From IMG/VR virus record IMGVR_UViG_3300005468_000066, positions 1 to 20,062 of that record: a stretch of 20,062 nt of DNA; one strand, 5' to 3'. This DNA comes from a virus. A program made the translations under genes and the position numbers. The notes under the pieces are model-generated. The model did not search any database. It worked only from the letters and a program-made list of their open reading frames with translations, and was not told the DNA's origin. This document shows, piece after piece, positions 1 to 6,530 of this stretch. How positions within the stretch are numbered: the stretch's first letter is position 1; each line of letters opens with the position of its first letter.

Positions 1-51
1 CCGCGACTGTTCCAAACCGACCCCGAGTTTCCCTACCAAGCCCCGGCCTAG
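1..51 (+). CDS. Possible 3' end of a plus-strand gene (partial)
   Basis: Frame 1 of the plus strand is open from the window edge to a TAG at 49-51 and gives PRLFQTDPEFPYQAPA. The composition looks like an ordinary protein C-terminus. A strong hairpin with a short T-run follows 18 bases downstream on the same strand, as expected after a gene end. It would converge on the phage operon. Only 16 residues are visible, so no family can be named and chance remains possible. Confidence 0.35.
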   Translation, partial: PRLFQTDPEFPYQAPA

Positions 52-69
52 CCCGCCTCGCCGCTCCAT

Positions 70-121
70 CGCCCGCCTCGACTTCGCGCTGAAACGACGC
101 GCGGATCGGGGCGGGCGTTTG
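70..121 (+). terminator. Rho-independent terminator-like hairpin, plus strand
   Basis: The arm at 70-81 (CGCCCGCCTCGA) pairs with 106-117 (TCGGGGCGGGCG was read at 106-117) with one G-T wobble. After a bulged C82, an inner arm at 83-89 pairs with 99-105, leaving a 9-base loop. That makes about 19 pairs, almost all G-C. TTTGTG follows on the plus strand. The minus strand shows no T-run after the hairpin, so it should serve the gene ending at 51. The weak T-run is the main doubt. Confidence 0.55.
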
Positions 122-140
122 TGTGCTCACCGCAGGAGAT

Positions 141-172
141 GGGAGTCGGGAGTTGGGGGTTGGGGGTTGGGG
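141..172 (+). repeat. G-rich short repeat, potential G-quadruplex
   Basis: Five G-runs of three to five bases follow one another, separated by AGTC, AGTT, TT and TT. This fits the canonical intramolecular G-quadruplex pattern on the plus strand. The minus strand, which would carry the 3' end of the tail-operon transcript, is C-rich. From memory, short repeats of this GGGTTGGGGG kind occur between genes in Chloroflexota genomes; that is a recollection, not a search result. Confidence 0.6.
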
Positions 173-247
173 CAGCCCCATCCTCTCGCTCGATCTGGCG
201 ATACACGCCGCGGCCTGCCGCGCCAGGAATAGCGATGCTGGCCACGC

Positions 248-688
248 CTACGCGCGGAGCACCGGGAAGAACAGATTATAGCCGTGCCACGCCGTAGGCG
301 GAGCGACAACCGGCTGCACGCGAATGGTAATCGTCTTCGTCTCGCCAGTCGGCCACACATGCACCGTGAAGGTGTGCAATCCTTTGGGCGTCGTCTCCAG
401 TACCTGGTAATGAAAGTGAAACGGCGTTGATGATTTTGGGAATATCGCCGGCGGCTTGTCGTAGCGCGGGGGCAGCCGTAGGAACGTGCCGTCGTCCTCG
501 ATCAGTACGCTGGCGACGATGGCTTGATCGCCGTCGTTGAACAGGCGCGCCGCAATCGTGAAGCGCTCACCTGCCAGAAACTCAGATCGAACAGTCCACG
601 CCGAGAGGTGCAGTTCGGGCGCAGCGTGGCTAGGGACGATGGACACGGAGAATAGGAGGAGGAGTAAAAGCAGTCGCACGCGCATCAT
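248..688 (-). CDS. Secreted protein of unknown function at the end of the tail operon
   Basis: 146 residues. The N-terminus is a classic signal peptide: MMRVR, a run of seven leucines, then FSVSIVPSHA-A with a likely cleavage near residue 22 or 23. The rest is beta-rich and resembles an Ig-like or CARDB-type accessory domain (FTIAARLFNDGD, then HTFTVHVWPTGETKTITIRV). The last residues are YNLFFPVLRA, like the aromatic-Leu-Pro-Val-Arg endings common on exported Chloroflexota proteins. Its start overlaps the hub stop by four bases (ATGA); a second ATG one codon later is equally possible. An exported product is unusual in a tail operon. It may act on the host envelope, but no function is shown by the sequence. 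Confidence 0.8.
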   Translation of the reverse strand: MMRVRLLLLLLLFSVSIVPSHAAPELHLSAWTVRSEFLAGERFTIAARLFNDGDQAIVASVLIEDDGTFLRLPPRYDKPPAIFPKSSTPFHFHYQVLETTPKGLHTFTVHVWPTGETKTITIRVQPVVAPPTAWHGYNLFFPVLRA

Positions 689-2439
689 CGTGGTAATGTC
701 CCCAGCGCCAAACGCGCGAGCAAACTATCGAGCGTGGCGCGTGGCGTTTCTGGCTCGATGTCGAGTGTGTCATCATCGAAATGATAGTCGGCGCGGGTCA
801 GCCGAAAGACGCGGATGCGGTCAATCGCGGTGGAAAGCGTCGGCGGTAAGTTGCGGATCACAATCGTGTCGCCCGCCTGCACACTCCACAGCGGCCAGCG
901 CGCGCCGCCAGCGTCGAACACCTGCGTCAAGGTCAGCCCCGATCGCGGCCTGGGATCGTTCGTGTCAGATAGGCTGGCGCTTGCTTCCACCCCCGCCAGG
1001 GTCGCGCTCGTGGTCTGCGCGCTGATAGCCTGTCGCCTGGTCACGCCGTAACGTGCGATGCTGGTGCTATCTGCTGTGGGGGATGTGCGGAGTGAACGCC
1101 CACTCGCATCGCTGTAGACCGCGTACACGCTGTTATAGAGCTGATCGAGCGTGCGCGTGACATCGAGACTCGACACGTCGGTGTACCAGGTGCGGCTGGC
1201 GCTGCTCTGCGGCCGGAAGGAGAGCAGCTGCTGCCCAAACACGCCCCACTCCCAGGCGCGACTTTGTGTGTCCCCCAGGCCCGTGAGATAATCCAAAACA
1301 TCACTCGGCGATCTGTCCTCATACACCTCGTCGGTCAGATCGATAGCCGGCGACTGCACGAGCGCCGTGCTACTTTCGAGTTGCGCGCTGTTCAAGGCCG
1401 TGATAGTGCCGATGAGATCGCGCGCGATCTCATCGGCGTAGATCACATGCGCGTTGACCGTGCTCGTGGTGACGTGCGCGAACGCGAACACGGCGGTGAA
1501 GGTGGTGCTCGTAATCGCCGTGACGGTCACACTCTCGCCCACCGTTGCGCTACCCTGGTCGATTTGCAAACTCTGCCCAACGTAGATATTGGTCATACTG
1601 CCGGGCGTGACCGTGCGCGTGCCGGCCGCGATGTTCGTGCCCAGCGTCGTATTCACGCGGTTGGTGGTGGCGGTGACGATGCGCAGATTGGTGATCTTGA
1701 GATAAATATCCCCGGTCTCAGCGCCAGAAACCGCCGCCGCCGCGTTGTAATACAGGCTAAATTCCAGCCGCGCGCGCGCGGTGCCGGGGAGGCTCAATTT
1801 CGTGCCCGTCTGCGTTGGGCCGGCGCTGGCGAGCGTCCATTCGGCCGCCCGCGATCCAAACGTTTCCGTCTGGCTGATCAGTTGTGCTGTCCAGTTCGCT
1901 GGCGCAACAAGCGTGTAATCAAACGAGATGCCACTTATCAGGCGACTCGATCCATAGGGGACGGCGAACGTCAGTGCGCCCACGATTGGCGTGTTGCCCT
2001 GCGTGCTGTTCTTTTGCGGCGTGATGAAGAGGCGATTGTTGGTGTCGAACTGAAAGCGGGACGGAAACATGCCCGCTACCTCGGTATCAAGCACGGGTCG
2101 CCATCCGCTTACGCTCGTATCGCTCCACAGCGCCGTGTAGGGCGTGTCCCCCAGGCTGCGGCTATAGCCCAGCGCGGTTATTTGCACGCCGCCATCCACA
2201 ATTGCCACGTCTTCTAAGCGGCCCTCGTAGACCGCACCCGAGGAACTATCGCTGACGCGCACATGCGGCAGGCCGGGTCGGTCGTAGAGCAAAAACGCCT
2301 CGGCCAGACCCATCGGCACAAAGCCACTGCACTCGGCATAGCCGCGATCATTCGTCGCGACCGACAGACCCTGCACGCGCGTGCTGTAGTCGGCGATGAG
2401 ACTGCCGCCGTATGCTGTATAGATGGCGAATTGAATCAT
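685..2439 (-). CDS. Tail hub / tail-associated protein (baseplate-like)
   Basis: 584 residues, following the distal tail protein as expected for the hub or tail-associated (Tal) protein of siphovirus tail tips. The first 100 residues (VQGLSVATNDRGYAECSG, then RVSDSSSGAVYEGRLEDV) and the C-terminal 70 (AGDTIVIRNLPP, then DYHFDDDTLDIEPE) look like gp27-type hub modules. Residues about 261-335 form a Thr/Val-rich beta insertion (NIYVGQSLQID, ESVTVTAITSTTFTAVF) that interrupts the hub frame. No peptidase or lysozyme motif was seen. The start overlaps the preceding gene by four bases (ATGA), and the stop is coupled to the secreted protein gene. The family is inferred from position and domain style, not a firm motif. 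Confidence 0.75.
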   Translation of the reverse strand: MIQFAIYTAYGGSLIADYSTRVQGLSVATNDRGYAECSGFVPMGLAEAFLLYDRPGLPHVRVSDSSSGAVYEGRLEDVAIVDGGVQITALGYSRSLGDTPYTALWSDTSVSGWRPVLDTEVAGMFPSRFQFDTNNRLFITPQKNSTQGNTPIVGALTFAVPYGSSRLISGISFDYTLVAPANWTAQLISQTETFGSRAAEWTLASAGPTQTGTKLSLPGTARARLEFSLYYNAAAAVSGAETGDIYLKITNLRIVTATTNRVNTTLGTNIAAGTRTVTPGSMTNIYVGQSLQIDQGSATVGESVTVTAITSTTFTAVFAFAHVTTSTVNAHVIYADEIARDLIGTITALNSAQLESSTALVQSPAIDLTDEVYEDRSPSDVLDYLTGLGDTQSRAWEWGVFGQQLLSFRPQSSASRTWYTDVSSLDVTRTLDQLYNSVYAVYSDASGRSLRTSPTADSTSIARYGVTRRQAISAQTTSATLAGVEASASLSDTNDPRPRSGLTLTQVFDAGGARWPLWSVQAGDTIVIRNLPPTLSTAIDRIRVFRLTRADYHFDDDTLDIEPETPRATLDSLLARLALGTLPR

Positions 2440-3833
2440 TGTGGGCTCAGATAGCTACGGTAGCGCGTGGCCTGGAGAGTTACGTTGACGATAGCATTGC
2501 TCACATTGGTGAAGCGCCAGTAGTTGCTGTTGGTCGCTGTCCAAAGGCAATAGAGCGTGTCACCCGTGGTGAGTAGCGGCAGTGCGCCGCGATAGGCGGC
2601 ATAGAAGATCGGGCCGCCGCTCGACACCAGCCGGAGTGACGGGTACTGATCGGTCACAGGGTTGAAGAGTGCCTGAATCGTACACGTCGCCGCCGGAAAT
2701 CCGGTTGTGGGCATTGCGTCATGCGCGATCACGGCGACGGTCTCATTGCGCAGATTGACGACGATCAGATAGTCAATATCCAGTGTGCCACTGGCCGCAC
2801 TCGCCTGCACTTGCAAACTGATCGAGGCCGCACTGATCGCATTCGTCGTACCGAGCAACACCAGGCGCGGGTTGACCGTTGAGGTGTCGATCAGCACAGG
2901 CGGTGTCGTCACCGTATTGCCAAAGCCCACCAGCACGGCCGCAACCTGAAACGCTGTTGTTGCGCTGTTATTGCGCACTGCTGCATAGACGGCGATCTGG
3001 CCGTTGAGTGTCGCGACAAGCGACGCCGATCCCGATGTGATCACCGCTGCCGTGCCAGTCGGAGTGTAACGCAGCACCGACCCGCCGCGCGCAAGGTTGG
3101 CGGCGTCGGCGACCGTCGTGTACGGCGCAACCGCGCCGATGGCCTCAGCCTCAACAATAGAGATATCGTTAAAGGCGCTACCGACCATCAAAAGACCTGG
3201 CTGAATCGTCGGCGTCGTCGCGGGGGTAAAGCCGCCGATCACCACGTCGATGGGGCTGTTGATCGGGTGCGTCGTGAACGTGCGCGTGAACACGGTCGCG
3301 CTCGCCGCGCTGCCGCTCGTTGCGCTCGCATCACTCACACCCGTCCACGCGCCGCGCCTGAGGCACTTGACCTTGACTCCGTAAATCTCAAACAGCATGC
3401 CGGCGTCGTTGACATTGCTGGGCAGATCGACGCCGTTCAATTCATCCTCACCGGCGCGGCCCAGCACAATCGCCTGCATTGGTGTGGCGTTACTATGGAT
3501 GGTCGATCCCTGAGCAGCGTATTTGAGCAACACTGGGCTGATATTTTCATTCCTGAGCCACCAGCGCTCGGCCTTATCCAGCAGGCGCGCGAGCGTGTCC
3601 AGGCGTGACCAACACAGCGCCGCCGTCGTGTCGCGGATATTGCAACTCAGATCCTCCTGCACATCCGCATACGGCCCGCGCCCACCGAGCTGGCTTTGGC
3701 GCACGCCGGCGATATTCGGCCCCCACTGGCCGCGCACGGGCGGGTAGTTCGTGACGGTATTCGTACCGGCGGCAAAGACCACGCTGTCCGTGCCGTCCGT
3801 CATCTCAAGATACGGATAGGTTTGAACGGCCAT
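2436..3833 (-). CDS. Distal tail protein (Dit-like), extended
   Basis: 465 residues, encoded immediately after the tape measure, the usual place for the distal tail protein that caps the tube. Residues 1-165 carry the Dit-like part: MAVQTYPYLEMTDGTDSVVF, a GGRGPYADVQEDL segment and an IYGVKVKCLRRGAW strand. Residues about 170-465 are a long Thr/Ser/Val-rich beta region that may be one or two carbohydrate-binding or receptor-contacting domains; classical Dit proteins are shorter. The SD (GGAGGA) lies in the last codons and stop of the tape measure gene, and the ATG follows that stop directly, so translation is coupled. Confidence 0.75.
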   Translation of the reverse strand: MAVQTYPYLEMTDGTDSVVFAAGTNTVTNYPPVRGQWGPNIAGVRQSQLGGRGPYADVQEDLSCNIRDTTAALCWSRLDTLARLLDKAERWWLRNENISPVLLKYAAQGSTIHSNATPMQAIVLGRAGEDELNGVDLPSNVNDAGMLFEIYGVKVKCLRRGAWTGVSDASATSGSAASATVFTRTFTTHPINSPIDVVIGGFTPATTPTIQPGLLMVGSAFNDISIVEAEAIGAVAPYTTVADAANLARGGSVLRYTPTGTAAVITSGSASLVATLNGQIAVYAAVRNNSATTAFQVAAVLVGFGNTVTTPPVLIDTSTVNPRLVLLGTTNAISAASISLQVQASAASGTLDIDYLIVVNLRNETVAVIAHDAMPTTGFPAATCTIQALFNPVTDQYPSLRLVSSGGPIFYAAYRGALPLLTTGDTLYCLWTATNSNYWRFTNVSNAIVNVTLQATRYRSYLSPQ

Positions 3834-5756
3834 CTATCCTCCCAGGCGAATGCGCGAAAGCGTGCGTGCGCCGCTTGACGCCAGCACGCCATTGATCTCC
3901 ACGCGAATGAGTTTGCGCAGTAGTTCCGACCCAGCATCGTCAAACGAGATCACCACCCGCTGCACGCCGCTGCTGCCAAGCGCGCCGGGTGTGGCTGTGC
4001 GAAAGCCACTCGTCGTCGTGCGCGTCAGCGACTGCCCGGTTGGCGGCGGCGCGCTCTCGCCACCACCACCCCCGCCCCCATCCCCGCCAGCCCAGCTGGG
4101 GATGTGGATGCTCTTGATTTTCGCGGCCAGCTCCTCAAGCCACTGCACCACGCCCTGCACGTTATCCATCAGGTCGCTAAAGAAGCCGACGACCGGCTTG
4201 ATCAGGGTACCGAGCGCGCTGATGGCCGGCCCGGCAATCGTGGAGATCACATCGCCGATCTTGCGTAAGATCGGCAGCACGTTCTTATCGATATAGTCCC
4301 ACAGCTTCACGAACGCGGGAACAAGTGTCGTGGTGATAAACCCAGCAATCAGCTTGAAGGCCACCACCAGCACCGCGTTAATCACCTCGCCGATGGCGTT
4401 GAGGATCGGCAGCACCTTCGTGCTGATGAATGACCAGACGGCAGACAAGGCCGGCAGCAGCACATTATTCCACAGATCGGCCAGGAAGCGGATCGCCGGC
4501 GGCAAATTGTCTTTCAGCCAGACGATGAGCCTGGCCAGGATCGGGATGACAAAGGCATCAAGAAACGCCCAGACCTTTTGCAGCGCCGGCCAGAGGACGT
4601 TGACCCACAGCGCCGCAAGAATCTTGATGTCTTCCTTGAGAATGGCGAATGCGACCCCCACCAGGGTATCGATGATCGGGATCACATTCTCATCGATAAA
4701 GGCCCAGACCATCTGCAAGGCCGGCTGAAGTGTCTGTGTCCAGTAGTCACTGAGTTGCTGAATTGCTGGCGGCAGCGTCTGTGAGAGCCAGGCATTCAGA
4801 TCGGAAACGATAGGGATGAGCCGGCCTGCGAGAAAGCCGCTAATCGTGCTGATGGCCGGCATGAGGGTGCTACTAAAGAAGTCGCTCGCGGTCGCGACTG
4901 CGCCGGGAAGATTATTACCCAGCCAGGTGGCTACCGTCTCGATGGCCGGCGCGAGATAGTCGTTCAGCAGCTTCCCGGCCTGGTCAAGGATTGGGAGAAA
5001 GGCCGTCGCGACCGTTTCCGCTGCCTCACCCATCCGCGCCTTGAACTGCACCGTGCCGCCGGCAGCGCCCGCCGCCGCTGCCGCGCTGCCCTTGTAGGTT
5101 GAGTTCAGCTGCTCGATCAGAAACGCCTGCGCGCCGGCAGTGTCGCCGGTCTTCTTGAACGCGTCTAAGGTTGCCTTCTGGGAATCGTTCAGCACGATCC
5201 CTTCTTTGGCGAGTTTCGCCGCCGCGTCGAACGGTTTTTGCAGCGCCCGACCCAAGAACTCAGCCGCAGCGGCCGGGTCTTTGCCCAGGCTCTGCGCCAT
5301 ATCGACGGCCAGCGTCGTCACGCCGGGGATGATGCCTTTGAGCTCTTTGTATTTGAGCAGGACATTCTCGGCACCCTGGATCTGATCATCGCCGAATAAA
5401 GATTGCCCCGCCGCGTCACTAAGACTGGCCGCCAGATCGGCCACCTGCTGCGCGCTCATCCCCGCCGCGCCGCCGGTGTTCTTGATGATCGTCTCCGTCT
5501 GCGCCATGAGCTGCTGCGTGCCGCGCGCGTCTTCCATCGCGCTCGATGCCAGATCGCCCAACTGGCTGCCAATTGCGCCGACGACGTTGGCGAGCAGGAA
5601 GCCAGAGGCAGCCTGGAGCATGCCCGAAAAAAAGCCGCTGCCTTTCGGACTGGCCTTGTCGGCGCTCTCGCCCACGTCCTTGATGTCGCTGGCGACTTGC
5701 TTGGACGCCGCGCCAATCTCGTCCTGGCCTTTGAAGATAATTGCGAGGGTCGCCAT
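3834..5756 (-). CDS. Tail tape measure protein
   Basis: 640 residues. It sets tail length and probably helps DNA entry. The first 240 residues are Ala-rich with a small hydrophobic stretch (SGFLLANVVGAIG, about 51-63) and a TMP-like segment (GKDPAAAAEFLGRALQKP). Residues about 261-530 are hydrophobic helical repeats of exactly 45 residues, followed by a Gly-rich linker (about 557-567) and a beta-like C-terminus. At roughly 1.5 A per residue, 640 residues would predict a tail near 95 nm. The ATG shares one base with the stop of the frameshifted chaperone (TAATG), with GAGG about ten bases upstream. No lytic transglycosylase or peptidase motif was noticed. Confidence 0.92.
   Translation of the reverse strand: MATLAIIFKGQDEIGAASKQVASDIKDVGESADKASPKGSGFFSGMLQAASGFLLANVVGAIGSQLGDLASSAMEDARGTQQLMAQTETIIKNTGGAAGMSAQQVADLAASLSDAAGQSLFGDDQIQGAENVLLKYKELKGIIPGVTTLAVDMAQSLGKDPAAAAEFLGRALQKPFDAAAKLAKEGIVLNDSQKATLDAFKKTGDTAGAQAFLIEQLNSTYKGSAAAAAGAAGGTVQFKARMGEAAETVATAFLPILDQAGKLLNDYLAPAIETVATWLGNNLPGAVATASDFFSSTLMPAISTISGFLAGRLIPIVSDLNAWLSQTLPPAIQQLSDYWTQTLQPALQMVWAFIDENVIPIIDTLVGVAFAILKEDIKILAALWVNVLWPALQKVWAFLDAFVIPILARLIVWLKDNLPPAIRFLADLWNNVLLPALSAVWSFISTKVLPILNAIGEVINAVLVVAFKLIAGFITTTLVPAFVKLWDYIDKNVLPILRKIGDVISTIAGPAISALGTLIKPVVGFFSDLMDNVQGVVQWLEELAAKIKSIHIPSWAGGDGGGGGGGESAPPPTGQSLTRTTTSGFRTATPGALGSSGVQRVVISFDDAGSELLRKLIRVEINGVLASSGARTLSRIRLGG
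4167..4976 (-). repeat. Six 45-residue (135-bp) repeats in the tape measure gene
   Basis: Equivalent positions fall at residues 261, 306, 351, 396, 441 and 486, always 45 apart. The best four units read WAFIDENVIPI, WAFLDAFVIPI, WSFISTKVLPI and WDYIDKNVLPI. A second landmark, xLxPA, falls at prolines 300, 345, 390, 435 and 480, also 45 apart. The units are diverged, so these are old protein-level repeats rather than recent DNA copies. Confidence 0.85.
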
Positions 5757-6249
5757 TAGTCGTCGTCCTCAAAATCGAGGCTGTTCAGGCGCGTATAGTA
5801 GGACTCGTAGGAGTCAAACAGCTGCTGGCGCAGCACCCAGAGCGCCGGCTCTTCGTCCGCTTCAGAGGGGCGGCAGCGCCAGCGCTTTGCGAGGAGGATG
5901 GTCACGCTCCAGTCCGGCGCCGCCCGCGCGTCGTTCGACCCGAAGGCGGCAGCGAGCTGGAGCTTTTCCCGTTTGGGATTGCGGCCTGCTCGCGTCTGTC
6001 CATCTGCTCGATCACCAGCAGCATCTCATCCAGGGTCAATTCGTTGACCTCAGCTTCCGACCATCCATCCAGCGCACCAGCTAAGGCCAGCGCCATATCA
6101 TCCATATCCGCATCCCTACCGGCGTTCTTGACCCGCTGGAAGGCGCGCAGGTGCTTGAGCTTCATTTTGCCTATCGGGCGCACCGTCAGTTTTTTGGAGG
6201 CCAAGATCGACTCGTCGGGCACGTCGATCAGCAGTACTTCATCGGCCAT
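5756..6249 (-). CDS. Tail assembly chaperone, long form made by -1 frameshift (GT-like)
   Basis: The 0 frame is read from the ATG at 6249 to the slippery heptamer C CCA AAC at 5977-5971. A -1 slip gives a 164-residue product: the first 93 residues end in AAIPN, then REKLQLAAAFGSNDARAAP continues without a stop to LNSLDFEDDD. The -1 frame ends in a TAA that shares one base with the tape measure ATG. Long siphoviruses normally make G and GT chaperones this way, and they bind the tape measure and recruit tube subunits. The heptamer is in the correct phase (X XXY YYZ) and the extended frame has good protein character (WSVTILLAKRW, LFDSYESYYTRL). Frameshift efficiency cannot be judged. Confidence 0.85.
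5902..6249 (-). CDS. Tail assembly chaperone, short form (G-like)
   Basis: 115 residues if no frameshift occurs. The N-terminal part (VLLIDVPDESILASKKLTV, then LKHLRAFQRV and a WSEAEVNELTLDEMLLVIEQ helix) is typical of siphovirus tail chaperones encoded between tube and tape measure. The last 22 residues, after the slip site, are a low-information Ser/Arg-rich tail (GRTTRGRRRTGA), as often seen when the 0 frame is read past a frameshift. Its start is 32 bases from the oppositely directed gene at 6282. Only a weak GTGAG lies upstream as an SD. Confidence 0.85.
   Translation of the reverse strand: MADEVLLIDVPDESILASKKLTVRPIGKMKLKHLRAFQRVKNAGRDADMDDMALALAGALDGWSEAEVNELTLDEMLLVIEQMDRREQAAIPNGKSSSSLPPSGRTTRGRRRTGA
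5971..5977 (-). promoter_or_regulatory. -1 programmed ribosomal frameshift site CCCAAAC
   Basis: Read in the 0 frame as ATC CCA AAC, so C CCA AAC satisfies X XXY YYZ. A G/A-rich run (GGGAAAAG) follows, but GGGAAAA is not in slippery phase. GC-rich sequence downstream could fold, though no clear stem was traced. Confidence 0.8.
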
Positions 6250-6250
6250 A

Positions 6251-6259
6251 TGGTATACT
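6251..6259 (+). promoter_or_regulatory. Extended -10 promoter for the plus-strand gene
   Basis: TGGTATACT matches the extended -10 form TG-N-TATAAT with one mismatch. No TTGACA-like -35 is present 16-18 bases upstream, which an extended -10 can tolerate. Transcription would start near 6266, a few bases before the SD of the 82-aa gene. Sigma preference of the host is unknown. Confidence 0.5.
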
Positions 6260-6281
6260 CACTTTCAAAAAGGAGGAAGCA

Positions 6282-6530
6282 ATGCATATCAAGGTACAGC
6301 TATCAGACCTAACCGAGATTCCGGCATTCGAGACAATCAGAGAACGGGCAGCTCGACAAGCGTATGAGCACAATGCCCGTAATCTTGAAGCGCGCTATAG
6401 TCTGACTATCCTTGCGATCATTGAACGCCATGTGTCCGATCCTGTGCTTGTTGCTGCACTCCACCACGACATCATGTATTCACTGACCCATACCGAAGTG
6501 AATCACCCGCCGATTGTTACGAACGATTAA
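6282..6530 (+). CDS. Moron-like plus-strand gene, unknown function
   Basis: 82 residues, starting MHIKVQLSDLTEIPAFETI and looking mostly helical, with His near the C-terminus (LHHDIMYSLTHTEVNHPP). No family is recognised. It has a perfect SD, AAGGAGG, five bases before the ATG and an extended -10 just upstream. It is the only supported gene on this strand within the tail operon. Its GC is low: 122 of 249 bases by hand count, against 36 of 60 in the next line of sequence. The stop overlaps the convergent tail tube stop by four bases in a shared TTAA. This is the pattern of a moron, an independently expressed cargo gene. Superinfection exclusion, anti-defence or host modulation are possible roles, none supported by a motif. 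Confidence 0.75.
   Translation: MHIKVQLSDLTEIPAFETIRERAARQAYEHNARNLEARYSLTILAIIERHVSDPVLVAALHHDIMYSLTHTEVNHPPIVTND

Noticed and set aside
51-80. Two copies of GCCCGCCTCG, 20 bases apart, as a possible attachment or regulatory repeat
   Set aside because: One copy is an arm of the terminator hairpin and the motif is short and GC-rich, so chance is likely.
195-226. Inverted repeat CTGGCG/CGCCAG with inner CGCGGC/GCCGCG as a terminator of the tail operon
   Set aside because: The two stems compete for the same bases and no T-run follows on the minus strand.
48-245. 65-aa minus-strand reading frame with GTG start after the secreted protein gene
   Set aside because: It runs through the G-rich repeat and the terminator hairpin and has Pro/Arg low-complexity content. 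No SD was seen.
1264-2217. 317-aa plus-strand open frame
   Set aside because: It is antisense to the well-supported tail hub gene and has Arg/Ala-rich composition typical of GC-rich shadows.
5961-5970. GGGAAAAG as the frameshift site
   Set aside because: It resembles the lambda GGGAAAG site but is out of phase with the 0-frame codons; CCCAAAC just before it is in phase.
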